DNA of 64,000 nt from contig JAVHZZ010000003.1 of NCBI GenBank assembly GCA_036250195.1, forward strand, positions 16,847,004-16,911,003, given 5' to 3'. The notes beneath the pieces were generated by a model. That model worked only from the letters and a program-made list of their open reading frames with translations, was not told the DNA's origin and made no database searches. The stretch is from Mixophyes australis (lineage: Eukaryota > Chordata > Amphibia > Anura > Limnodynastidae). Positions 53,705-64,000 of the stretch are shown here, in pieces (position 1 is the first letter of the stretch; each line of letters begins with the position of its first letter). The position numbers and the translations under genes are program-made.

Positions 53705-54540
53705 TTACTCATGGAATCATATGTTAAAAAAATGTAAACATACTATATGTTTTTTACATACTCAGATCTTTAAAACATGTTACTGCCCCCTGTCTTGAAA
53801 CAAGTATATTCATAAAGACTGAACAGATTTTTGACACTGAGTGGTTGATGTAGATTTGGACACATAAATACATTCACAACACCTGTAGGAAAATTATGCA
53901 GATAAAAAAAAAGCATGTATATGTGTATGTTCAGTGTCAGACATCTAGATATGCATCAAGTTGTACAATAGTATAATATGCACCAAGACACTCTCATGCC
54001 AAACTCAGCTTACACTTTCCAGGTTAATGTAGTGTAATCTACAGCTGTTTTTAGAATGTGTTTAGTATGCCATATTTCTCAATAAATACTGCTCACTTTT
54101 AAAGATATATTGCTTATATTTTATAGTGGATGAGTATAGTAATGCTATATTAGTAGTTTGTATCTATTGTGTACTGTGACATCCTCATTAGCAAATAAAC
54201 TTTTTATTTTGACTAATAGCATCTTTTGTATAGCTATGATGTACTGTGATTGTTATGCAATCACCCCATTTGCAAATAATAAACATTTTTGTCTATTGTC
54301 ACCTTATTATATTTATGTATTGTGTACTGCGACTGTACCACTAATATCTCACATTAATCACAATGTTTACTTTTAGAATAAATCAATCAATCACTCATTA
54401 GAGTAAATTAATAGGTTATCTATGTGCAATGAAGCAAGCATGTGTAAATAGAAGCTTTAATTTGGAAATATATAATTTTAACAAAATAAAAAGTATTACA
54501 GTGAACTTTATTAAAAAATAAACAATGAGTGCAAATATAA
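53705..54540 (+). repeat. 3' flank of T2R-C
   Basis: Collinear with the other flanks (GAAACAAGTATATTCATAAAG, TTAGCAAATAAAC, CTCACATTAATCACA, TACAGTGAACTTTATTAAA). It extends past the point where copy 1 is cut by the hAT-like element at 13010. Confidence 0.85.
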
Positions 54541-54779
54541 CTGAAATACATTTATAATTAAGGTAAAAATGGTCTGCTAAAGGGTAAAACAAATGATAAC
54601 CGTTCTATTGATGGATGTCTTTTATGTATGCCCAAACTACTCTGCCAACAATTGTTCTTCCTTGTGTATTGCATCTGTGCAGGAGAACAAGGACATTTTA
54701 AAGTGTTTGAATACTAAAATATTTTTTTCAAACCTCTAAATACACATTTCATCCATTATTGTTGATATTTTTGTTTTTT
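54541..54779. repeat. Repeat block R, copy 4, left part
   Basis: Matches 14430-14600 (GTGCCCAAACT.CTCTGCCA, ATCTGTGCAGGAGAA, TCATCCATTATTGTTGATA). Cut at about 54779 by the L1; the rest resumes at about 59208. Confidence 0.82.
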
Positions 54780-57700
54780 TGTTTCTTATTTTTTTAAATT
54801 TATCTTTATTGAAGTTTTTAAGGCAGTTTCAACAGAGATTCACGAGAACAGATAAGTGGGTAACAAAACCACCTCATGAATACAAAATGCCATATTAACA
54901 CATTCAAATAAATGTTATAATAGAAGAAGAAGGAAAAGAGAAAAAGGAAAAGGCAGAGACGGGGATAAAGGAAGGGAAGGTAAGGGGGGGGGGCAATGTT
55001 TCCTAGTACAGGTTGTGTAAATAAACAATTTAAGTCCTAGAAAGGAGAATAGGTCAGAGAACTGGTTTGTTTAAATGATTAAATTTATCGGAGTCCAGGA
55101 ATTCGAGCCATGGGCTCCAATTGGAGTAATATTCAGTAAATTTATCAGCAGATGAGAGTAAAAGCTCATCCATAACTCTATAAAACTCCAATCTCTGGAA
55201 CCACTCCCGGACGGTTGGGGGGTTAGAAGATCTCCAGTGTTTTGAAATCACTGCTTTCGCAGCCGAAATCAGATAACGTAAAATGTTTTTTTAAACCTGG
55301 AAATTGGGATGTCAATCTTGTTGAGAAGCCAGAAGGCGGGATTATCAGGAACCACATCTCCTAATACGTCAGCTGAGACCTCCATGATCTTGGACCAGAA
55401 AGGTCTGAGTGTCTCACAATCCCAATAGATATACATAGTAGTACCCTGGGTTATTCTGGCATCTCCAACAGGAGTCAGAAACACCCTGGTAAAAGTTTGC
55501 TAGTTGGGCTGGGTACCTATACCATCTTGTTAGATCCTTGTAATGAGTTTCTATTATAGAGACACTAGCAGAACAAGCATGTGTGGTCTCAAAAATGGCT
55601 AACCAGTCTGCTTCACAGACCCGCTCTCCCAGATCTTGCTGCCAAGCAGTGGTGAATTTGGGTAAGGAGCTAAAAATGTTTTCTATAAGTAATTTTTTAG
55701 ATTTTGGAGAGCAGGTGAGGAAGACAGCCATCTGCTAGACACCACGTTTCAAACGCTGTGAGGGCTTTAGTTATATCATTACGAGGTAATCCGAGGTCAG
55801 GAAGTGCTTGATCTGGATGTATCTCCAAATCTCCAATCCCGGAACCTCCCATTTGGCCTGGATCTCAAGAAAGGAGGACACACCTGTGGAATTTATCAGC
55901 TGGCCGACACGTGTAATTCCAGCACGTACCCATGTCTTAAAGGGGCCAGTTTGTACGCCCGGGGGAATAGAGGATTATCAAATAAGGGGGTCAGTGGTGA
56001 AATAATAGAGGAGAGATGTGGAAAGATCCTAAGTCTGGACCATACTAAAATGGTAGGACCAATTATGGGGTGTCTGATGATAGGTAGTTTGCTTAACCAT
56101 GGAGTAAATAGAGTTGAGGAAGGTAAGTATGATCCTTTAATAATGATCCACTGCTTCTCACTATTAGCATTTGACCACTCCAGGATCCTTCCCAACATCA
56201 TGAGGGGAAGTGTGGAAGATGGAGTCCCCCTATATGTCTACGTCGATATAAAATGTCATGCTTGAAACAGGGCCTCTTTCCCCTCCAAACAAAGTCTCTC
56301 AGCAATTTCTGTAGGTCATGAAACCATTTATTGGGTATGTGAATTGGAAGAGTCTGGAGGAGATAAAGGATACGAGAATGTTCATTTTAATAATATTGAT
56401 ACGACCTATCCAGGAAAAGGCCTTGTTCTGCCACTCTCCCAGATCCTTGCGAAGTTTAGCCACGAGAGGACTAAAGTTAAGGTCGAACAATTGCGTCAGA
56501 TCTTTAGAAATAAGTACACTCAGATATTTAATATTGATGGGTGCCATTGGAATGCAAAAGCCTGCCGGAGCCCTTCAACCACATAAGGAGCTAAAGATAG
56601 GTTCAAAGCCACCAATTTTGAATAATTGATTTTGAAATTGGATAGAGAACCAAATCGTTGGAATTCTTTCACCAGATTGGGAATTGATATGATTGGGTTG
56701 GTAACCACGGCTAGGAGATCATCTGCAAAAAGCGCTAATTTATATTCCACCTTACCCACCACCACCCCTGAAATGTCAGGGTTGGCTCTAATGGCCCTAG
56801 CCAGGGCTTCCATACAAATTACAAAAATCAATGGGGAGAGTGGACACCCCTGTCTGCTGCCGTTTCCTGTCAAGACTGGATCCGAGAGAGACCCGTTCAT
56901 TTTTAATACGAGCCGTAGGGTTACGGTAGAGAGATAAAATCCGATGAAGGCCAATTGGTCCTAGGCCCGTATGGGATAACATGCAGCCGAGAAATGACCA
57001 GTCAATTCGGTCAAAGGCCTTTTAGGCATTCGTGGATAACAACATAGTGGGTGTATTAGAGCTCACTGCCGAATGGACCAGGTCCATAATCTTAGTTGTG
57101 TTATCTCTTGCTTCATGACCAGAAATGAATCCCACTTGGACAAAGTGCACTATTCCCGGCAGGATGGGCTTCAAACGGTTAGCTATAAAATTTGCATATA
57201 GTTTAATGTTCACGTTAAGTAGGGAAATTGGCTGATAACTCGGGCACAGAGAGGGGTCCTTGCCATCTTTAGGTATTACTGTGATGTGGGCTTCTAGAGA
57301 TTGTGTGGGAAAAGGGGTGCTCTCTGAGATAGCGTTGAAGGCTGGCACCATCAAGGGTTGTAGCTTATGTTTGAAAGTCTTGTAGTAAGATATTGAAAAA
57401 CCATCGGGGCCTGGGCTTTTACCTGAAGGGGCAAATTTTATTGCTTCAGCCAGTTTGTCGCGGGTAAATGGCTGTTCCAGCAAGGCTATATTAACATCTG
57501 AGAGAGTGGGAAAGGTGATCATCTGTAAGAAAGATAGTATCGAGGGACGTCTATTGGGAAAGTCTGTCCTAAACATCTTGTCTGATATGTTGTAAAGTTG
57601 GAACGAGTGGAAAGCTGCCGCTATGTCTGATGTAAGTTGCCATTCTTTGCCTTTGTCATTTTTAACCATGGCTATGAATGATTTGGCCCTCTGGGCCCAC

Positions 57701-59196
57701 AAGGCCCTTGCTAACATTGAGCCGGGTTTGTTGCCCCATTGGATGTATCGATTGCAACATTTTTGGAAATTTTCAAGGCAGTTCTGGTTTTGGTCAATTC
57801 CGCAAGTACCTCGGAGGACAAAGCTGCTTTGTGTCTGGCCTCTAAAGTGATAATTTTTTTAAGAAGCTGGTCTTTCAAAGTTTCTTTCTGTTTTTTCATA
57901 AATGAGCCTAGTTGGATCATTTTACCACGAAGGACACACTTATTTGCCTCCCAGACTAATACTGCTGAGACCTCTGGACTATTATTGAACTCTATATAGT
58001 CGTCAAGGGCATGTTCTATTTGTGCTTTACAGTATGAGTCTTGTAGAAGGAGCTCGTTAAGTCTCCACGAACAACCTTTAATCCTTGGCTGAGCTAAGTA
58101 TAGGGATAAAGAGATAGGAGCATGGTCTGACCAAGTTGCCTCACCTATAGATGTTGAATGAACAAGGGAGAGAAGTCTGTGTGAAAGAAATAGGTAGTCA
58201 ATGCTGGAATAGACTCCGTGTGGGTGGGAGAAAAAAGTGTAGTCTCTAACTGATGGGTGTTGTAGCCTCCACGTGTCGACCAGCTGAGAACCATGCAAAG
58301 TGCGCCTTACCTTCCCATGCACAGATCCACAAAACCTGCGTGCACTATTGGATGTGTCAAGATCAGGATGTAGAGACCAGTTGAGATCACCTCCCACCAC
58401 CAAGACACCCTCTGCCAGTTCAGCTACCTTCTCCAATACCTTTTCCAGAAACACAGGTTGACCCTGGTTTGGGGAATATAAATTAACAAAGGTATAAATA
58501 GTGCCTTGGAGTTTACACTTTATCATAAGGGCTCTCACTCCTACAAGCCTAATTTTCTGTCAGATCGTAAATGAGAGTCTTTTAGAGAATAGGATGACCA
58601 CACCGAGAGTTTTACTGAAGACTCTTATTTGAAATGTGTTTCCTGCACAAAAACAACATCAGCGTATATCATACGAAACTCACGTAAAGCGCAAGAACGT
58701 TTCTCTGAAACATTTAGACCTTTAGCGTTAACCAAAACTATTTTAAGGTTGTCAGTCATGTGGGAAAGCCAAATTCAAGGAACGCTTTAATGAAGGTTGT
58801 CAATCTGGACCAAATGAGAAACAATCCCAGGAACACTGATAGGGAGTTGGGGGGACAAAGAATAGAAAGGGAGAAAAGTTAGGAAAGGAAAAGAAGGCAT
58901 ATAGCGAAGAACTAACAAAATGTAATCCAAGAATATTGAAAAAACCACTCCAGTTAGATGTGGGGAAAAAATCCACTCTCATCCTCTGGAATAAACTGTA
59001 CTGCGGTGGGGGACAACGGGGTAAAGTAATCAAGGTAACAGCTAGTATTCTAAGGGTCATTTAAATAACTAGGGAAGACTAGCTTCTGAACTTTAAAGGG
59101 CTGTTTAACTCTTAACTGAATATGGTAAAGTAAATATGTAGAAATATATATATGAGGGGATAGGGGTCTACCACACTTGGATCAACTGTAGACACC
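54780..59196 (-). mobile_element. L1-type LINE 2, 5'-truncated, with target duplication
   Basis: TTTTGTTTTTT lies at 54769-54779 and 59197-59207, a likely 11-bp target duplication inside repeat R. On the minus strand: short ORF1-spacer remnant, ORF2 from 58759, 3' untranslated end and A-rich tail (the T-rich start at 54780-54797). ORF1 is missing, so it is truncated at the 5' end. 4.4 kb. Confidence 0.9.
55054..58759 (-). pseudogene. L1-2 ORF2 (endonuclease, RT, C-terminal region), frameshifted
   Basis: From ATG at 58759: endonuclease start IVLVNAKGLNVSEKRSCALREF and VFVQETHF, then frame 58538-57711 with VLVVGGDLNWSL (GDLN), LVDTWRLQHP, DYTFFSHPHGVYSSIDYLFLS and WSDHAPISLSL (SDH triad intact). 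RT: SGKSPGPDGFSISYYK, PSYQPISLLNVNIKLYANFIANRLKPIL, GFISGHEARDNT, then RQGCPLSPLIFVICMEALA and LALFADDLLAVV (catalytic FADD). The tail to 55054 holds the C-terminal WDCETLRPFW and EFYRVMDELL blocks. Several frameshifts; the protein nicks and primes at the target in active copies. Confidence 0.9.
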
Positions 59197-59207
59197 TTTT
59201 GTTTTTT

Positions 59208-59870
59208 AGATAGGTTTACTATTTCCTTTTCATTTCAAAATATGCTTTAATTATATGAATTAATTCATACATGCCAACATTTTTTTCCTCTCCTCCAGGA
59301 GAAAGTAGAAGGGAGGTGAAGAAGGGGGCAGGGCACAGTAAATTGTGCTCTCTTTTTGCCCCACCCCAGCTACGTAATGAAGTGAGGGGTGGGACCTCCA
59401 ATCGAATCATGGTGGCTTCTATCCTGCCCACTTCACTATTAAGTGGGCAGGATACGGAAAAATGCCTTGCACTTCCGGGAGACCTACCTGGTATTTGGGA
59501 GTCTCATGGAATTTCCAGGAGAGTGCACAAGTCTGAATTAAATTCTTTTTGATTATGCATTCTTAATTTATTTGCTTCTGACCAAAAGCACCAACTATAC
59601 ATTGGTCTACTCTAAATAACGTAGTGCATCAACTTTGTCTCTACAGTCATAATACACTGAATCCTCTATGGATTATACTATTTTACCACTTGTGATCTAC
59701 TAATTTTAAATTGTGTTTTGCCTAATATCTCTTATGCATACTGTCGCTTATCTTGTATTCTTTTTGCTGCTCTGAAACAGAGGAGCTGAAAACTGTTATA
59801 CATTAAATATATTTTTCAAGTTTCCTCCTCTAAAATGTGTATTTGATTATTTAAGATTATTATTTATTGA
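59208..59870. repeat. Repeat block R, copy 4, right part
   Basis: Continues after the L1: GGGAGGTGAAGAAGGGGGCAGGG, CCCCAGCTACGTAATGA, hairpin CCTGCCCACTT...AAGTGGGCAGG (59434-59459), CTTGCACTTCCGGGAGACC, TTGCTTCTGACCAAAAGCAC. Homology fades near 59850. Confidence 0.82.
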
Positions 59871-59989
59871 ATCAAAACAAAAAAAATGTGTTTTCATTTC
59901 TTTGACTCTAAGCATTGCAACCCCCCAAAAAATATAAAATTTGTTTGTTAAGAAATAAGAACAACATTTCTAAATTATAAGTTTATTGT

Positions 59990-62170
59990 GGAGCAGTGTC
60001 ATAGCTTAAGAATTGAAGATAATATTCCCTCCTTTCCCTATCTTATTAGGCTTTCCAATGATGTGGCAGTTGGCATCTACAAGTAGTTCCAACTTTTTAA
60101 AACAAATTATTCCTCTTGACAACCATGGATCGCTGTACAAGTCAGTACCAGTACTGGTTGTAGTAGTACTTTTACTGTTACAACCTCTGCTGTGGAAAGA
60201 AAGTTGAAAAAAGCGTTCTCAAAATCCAAACACTATTTGTGAAATTCAAACTTAATGAAAACATCAGCTCTTGATGTTAGGAAGACAGAAGTGTCTGATG
60301 AATGTGGTGATTTTTCCTAAAAATAAAAATAGCAAACATTCCATACACCACACGCAATGGCAAGACAAGGCTCAGACTATGCCCCATTTTTGCTAGTAGA
60401 TGTGCTCATATTGCTGGTACAGGTATACATACTAGAATGGCTCTTTTAAAGTGCCCAATATGTTCATGCATTTTCAATAATTTCCCATGCACCGCGTCGA
60501 TACTCAGAATGTAGGTCTGTCACTGTCAACTCCAAAACAGCCAAGTTAGTGCCTGGAAATACCACTGAGGCTGAAGAACAACTTGGACTGTCACAGAATC
60601 CAGAGGAGAGTCGAAGGACGGTATACATGAGTGCTAAATAAGTCTGAGATTTCAGATTCTGACACTGTAATTATAGCACAGCCTCCTTCGAAAGTCCTCA
60701 ACCATTTGGAAATGAGAGGATGGGTAGTTGAACAAGTATTGATGAGGAGTTTCACCTAGAAATTAAGGAGGTTACTTTGAAAGTTGCAAATGTGCAAGAG
60801 GATAAGGGGGATAATTAAGGTTCTGGAAATAAATGTGTTGTACTTGGATGAGATAATGAGGAGAATGATGATGATTGTGTTGAACTAAAGTAGCCACCAT
60901 TGTTACCACCAGCTCATGACCATGATAAATGCATTGTACTGCCAGGACATAAGATGGAAAAAAGCACCCTTTTCTGTTTGGAAATATGTTTAGCGAAACC
61001 TAGACAACATTTGTCAAGGCATATGTAGCCTTTGTCAAAAATAAGTGGATGTAAGCACTTTGATCTAGGCACCTCCTCCCTGTTATGTCATTTGCAGAAA
61101 GTTCATTCAAGTCATGATTTCAAAGGCAAATTATGCTATCAGCCGAATGTAATCCTCACTGGCATCAACACCTTCGTCATCAACCTCCTCATTATTAGTA
61201 CATAGTCCAGCATCCAATTATTAAATTCCAAATGACTCCCCTAATGCAATCCATGATTCCCAAGAGACATACTTGCACGCTACAGCTGCTGCTGGAGGGG
61301 GAGGGGGTACATCTATACAAAAGGGGAGCAAGATGACTAAGCATATATTTACACAATTGCCTGTGAACCAAACATTTTCAAGGGGAAACAAGAATGACAA
61401 TCAGCATCGTCTTGCACAGCAGATCACTAAAACCATGACAGCTATGTTAGCATTGGAAGTGCCTCCAAATTCTGCCATTAATGCATCAGGTTTTAGACAA
61501 TTAGTTTAGGTCATGTGTTCGCACTATCGAATTCCATCTCAATTCCATTTCTCCAGAAAATCAGTTCCTTAGCTGTACCGTGAGGTTAAGTAAAATGGCA
61601 TTCATTAACTGAAAAATTCCATTGTACCGACTGTCCACTTAGCTACGGATATGTGGACAAGCCACCCTAGTCAAAACAACCTTGACAACCCACTGGTTAA
61701 GTGTATCACCATCAGCAGAACCAATGGTAGCTTTATCATCATCCTCATCATCCTTTCTGCATAGTAAACCTAGCACTCAATGCCAGGTCATTCACAGGAA
61801 AGCTACTCTTTGTATCACTGGTTTAACAAAGACACATACCAGTGTCAACCTGTTGAAATATCTGGGGAATATCATAGCAAAACGGCTCACCCTGCTAAGA
61901 CTCTCCTCAGGATTCCTCACTGACGATAATGGAGACAACATTGTGTGTTCATTACAAGTTGGTGAATTTCAACACTTATCTTCCTTTGCACACACAATAA
62001 ACTTGATGTAACAGAATTCATTAAAAAAGAAGAGGTTAATGCAAAGATGCTGCTTGTGGCTCATAAAATTTCTGGGCATTTTAGACATTCAGCGAACCCA
62101 TGTAGAATATTGCAGAGGCTGCAAAACAAATGTGATCTACCATGCCACCAAATGAAGCAAGTGGTAGTAA
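59990..62170 (+). pseudogene. Second hAT transposase fossil
   Basis: On the + strand, 61300-61509 gives a post-BED segment (QTFSRGNKNDNQH, QITKTMTAMLALEVPPNSAINASGFRQLV) homologous to the minus-strand hAT at 18322-18561. About 61620-61700 reads ATDMWTS, the hAT T.D.W(T/S)S block; 61880-62010 reads GFLTDDNGDNIV and FQHLSSFAHTINLM. Many stops. Upstream sequence from about 60000 may include BED-finger remnants (KCPICSC-like near 60450). No termini were identified, so the element limits are approximate. Confidence 0.8.
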
Positions 62171-62176
62171 CAAGGT

Positions 62177-63770
62177 GCAATTCATCATCATCATCATCAT
62201 CAACATTTACTTATATAGCACTAGCAAATTCTCTAGCGCTTTACAATTGGGAACAAAAATTAATAAGATAATACTGGGTGATACATACAGACAGAGAGGT
62301 AAGAGAACCCTGTTCGCAAGTTTACAACCTATAGGACAATGGGAGTTTGAAACACAAGGGCATGTGCTACATCATATTACACAATGGACCAGCTAGAATG
62401 CAAAGGTAAAAGTACTGAGTGGGCTGTGTGTGTGGTAGCGTTGGTCAGAGGCTTGTTGTCTTGTGTTAGCTGTGTAGAGGGTGGTAATAGGATAATCTAG
62501 GGAGATTAATATGGTGGTTGAGGAATTTCATAAGTTTGTCTGAAGAGGTAGGTTTTCAGAGAACGTTTGAAGGTTTGAAGACAAGAGGAAAGTCTTACTG
62601 TGTGAGGGAGTTAATTCCACAAAGTGGGTGTAGCCTGAAAAAAGTGCTGTAACCGAGAATGGGAGAATGTGATGAGAGTGGAAGAGAGACACAGATCTGG
62701 TGTCGAGTTGGGAGATATTTTGAGACAAGTAAGGAGATGTATGTCGGTGCAGTTTTGTTGATGGCCTTGTCTGTTAGTAGAAGAATTTTATATTGCATTC
62801 GTTGAAATATAGGCAGCCAATGTAGAGACTGACAGAGTGGCACAGCAGAGGAAGAATGGCTTGCAGGGAAAATCAATCTAGCCCAGCGGTTCCCAAACTT
62901 TTGCAGTTCGCGGCACCCTTAGAGACTCCATAATTTTTTCAAGGCACCCCTCCAAAATAATTACCGAGCAGTCCCATTTTATAAGTAGCTGGGTCAAAAA
63001 ACGCAATAAGTACTTAGGTCAGGACAGAAATACTTATTTAGTTGTATGCAAAAATACACATAAATCCAAGGGAAAATAATGTTTTTATATTTTTTTTTCA
63101 ATCATATTTCTGTCAAACAATAATTTACAGCTAACTCACTCTGTGCCCTCCTTCATCTCTGCACACTCTGTGCTCCCCTGCATCATCTACACACTCTGTG
63201 CTCCCCTGCATCCACACTCTCTCTGTGCCCCTCTGCATCCCCACTCTTTGTGCCCCCTGCATCCCGCCATGGCCAGGAAGAGAGGAAAAAAAACAAAACA
63301 AAAAAAACTTACCAATCCGGCGGCGTCCAGGACCCAGCATACTCTCTCCTGCCGCTTGTCACTGAATGTCGGCTGTGATGACGTCACGCCGACATTCAGT
63401 GAGAAGCGAGGAGGATGCTGAGTCCCGGGGCGCCACCGGATTGGTAAGTTTTTTTTGTTTTGTTTGTTTTTTTCTTCCTCTTCCTGTCCAGGGCACCCTG
63501 TGACAGCGCCGCGGCACACCTGGGAGCCGCGGCACACAGTTTGGGAACCTAGGATCTAGCCGCTGTATGCAAAATAGATTGTAGGGGTTCAATTCTGTCT
63601 TTGGGAAGACCAGTAAGAAGGGAATTGCTATAGTCAATGCGGGAGATGATGAGAGCATGAATTAAGGTTATTGCGGTGTCTTGTGTGAGATATGTGCATT
63701 TTCTGGAAATTCCACACTTTATATGCTTCAGCGACAAGAGTGACAGCATCAAGCCATCAAGACCTGACAT
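62177..63770 (-). mobile_element. L2-type LINE fragment 2, split by a hAT MITE
   Basis: (ATC)n tail at 62177 then CATTTACTTATATAGCACTAGCAAATTCTCTAGCGC. The minus-strand frame 62876-62595 has SAVPLCQSLHWLPIFQRMQYKILLL; beyond the MITE, 63770-63562 has TLIHALIISRIDYSNSLLTGLPKDRIEPLQSILHTAAR. These are consecutive RT C-terminal blocks, interrupted at ATCTAGCC. A different subfamily from the L2 at 50622. Confidence 0.87.
62884..63553. mobile_element. hAT MITE with large central palindrome, inserted in L2
   Basis: ATCTAGCC at 62876-62883 and 63554-63561. Ends CAGCGGTTCCCAAAC and GTTTGGGAACCTAGG. The centre is a long imperfect palindrome (about 63295-63465) around TGACGTCA (63379-63386), with arms such as TTACCAATCCGG/CCGGATTGGTAA and TCACTGAATGTCGG/CCGACATTCAGTGA. 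670 bp, no ORF. Short tandem CTCTGTGCCCC repeats lie at 63140-63260. Confidence 0.92.
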
Positions 63771-63818
63771 TTTATTTTACTCCAGCACATTGTAGAATCC
63801 AAGGATGCGGCATCTAAC

Positions 63819-64000
63819 CAGGCCCGGCGCTCCCATTAGGCAACCTTAGGCAGTTGCCTAGGGCGCCGGGACCTGCAGGGCGCCGCTGACTAGATTTTCT
63901 AATCTAGTCAGCGGCTCGGGAGAGGGTTGCAGTAGCGGCGGGGTGCCGCCGCTGTTTTTCAGTGTCCGTGGCACATCGGTGAAGTATCACACTGTCTGTC
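63819..64000. mobile_element. Start of another hAT-type element, cut by window end
   Basis: Begins CAGGCCCGGCGCTCCC, similar in type to the CAGGG-ended elements elsewhere here. It contains a perfect 14-bp hairpin (arms 63883-63896 and 63901-63914, loop TTCT). The right end is outside the window, so the class is tentative. Confidence 0.5.

Overview
The window looks like repeat-rich vertebrate genomic DNA, most probably from an amphibian (anuran-like). It holds three intact, closely related, single-coding-exon bitter taste receptor (TAS2R-type) genes on the + strand, set among L1 and L2 LINEs, Ty3/gypsy elements including a Gmr1-like one, a Penelope-like element and many hAT-type DNA transposons. 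I cannot name the species. Nothing suggests a bacterial or viral replicon.

Backbone. The T2R genes (10773-11699, 35863-36801, 52781-53704) lie in a tandem segmental duplication. The ancestral unit was roughly: upstream block U, T2R, 3' flank, then repeat block R. Unit 1 is 9511-15380. Unit 2 is split, with its upstream half at 19866-21460 and its gene half at 35718-37430. A decayed unit that lost its gene is at 47400-48265. The last unit is 50440-54779 plus 59197-59870. In all three intact units the ~130 bp before the ATG keep a TATAAA and an octamer ATTTGCAT at the same distance from the start. The octamer is the POU-factor core site, which is notable because Pou2f3/Skn-1a specifies bitter taste cells.

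Region by region. 1-5530: minus-strand Ty3/gypsy element (LTR, gag, protease, RT, RNase H, integrase), interrupted by a solo LTR, and itself inserted in an L1 (5531-9510). 9511-15546: T2R unit 1 with a hAT MITE and a foldback element. 15547-19618: a 4.1 kb hAT fossil with 8-bp target duplications. 19866-37430: T2R unit 2, split by a ~14.3 kb nest: unknown DNA > gypsy > Penelope-like element > tandem LTR array > Harbinger-like MITE, plus a separate hAT insertion. 37991-38175: a CDC25-like first coding exon on the minus strand with CCAAT/TATA signals and a splice donor, next to minisatellites. 38843-41220: hairpin, interspersed repeats and an L2 fragment. About 41591-45860: Gmr1-like retrotransposon with integrase ahead of RT. 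46007-52770: decayed sequence, a gene-less T2R unit, an LTR fragment and an L2 with a long open RT frame. 52781-59870: third T2R, 3' flank and a 4.4 kb L1. 59870-64000: second hAT fossil, an L2 fragment split by a hAT MITE, and the start of another hAT-type element.

Most unusual: inside the nest, a non-autonomous LTR element carries one long Gag-like frame. A CCHC knuckle near its N-terminus is separated from a capsid-like segment near its C-terminus by seven consecutive 27- or 30-bp minisatellites that all keep the frame. The only host genes I can support are the three T2Rs (good confidence) and the CDC25-like exon (moderate). Identities are by reading translations against remembered family features; no search was run.
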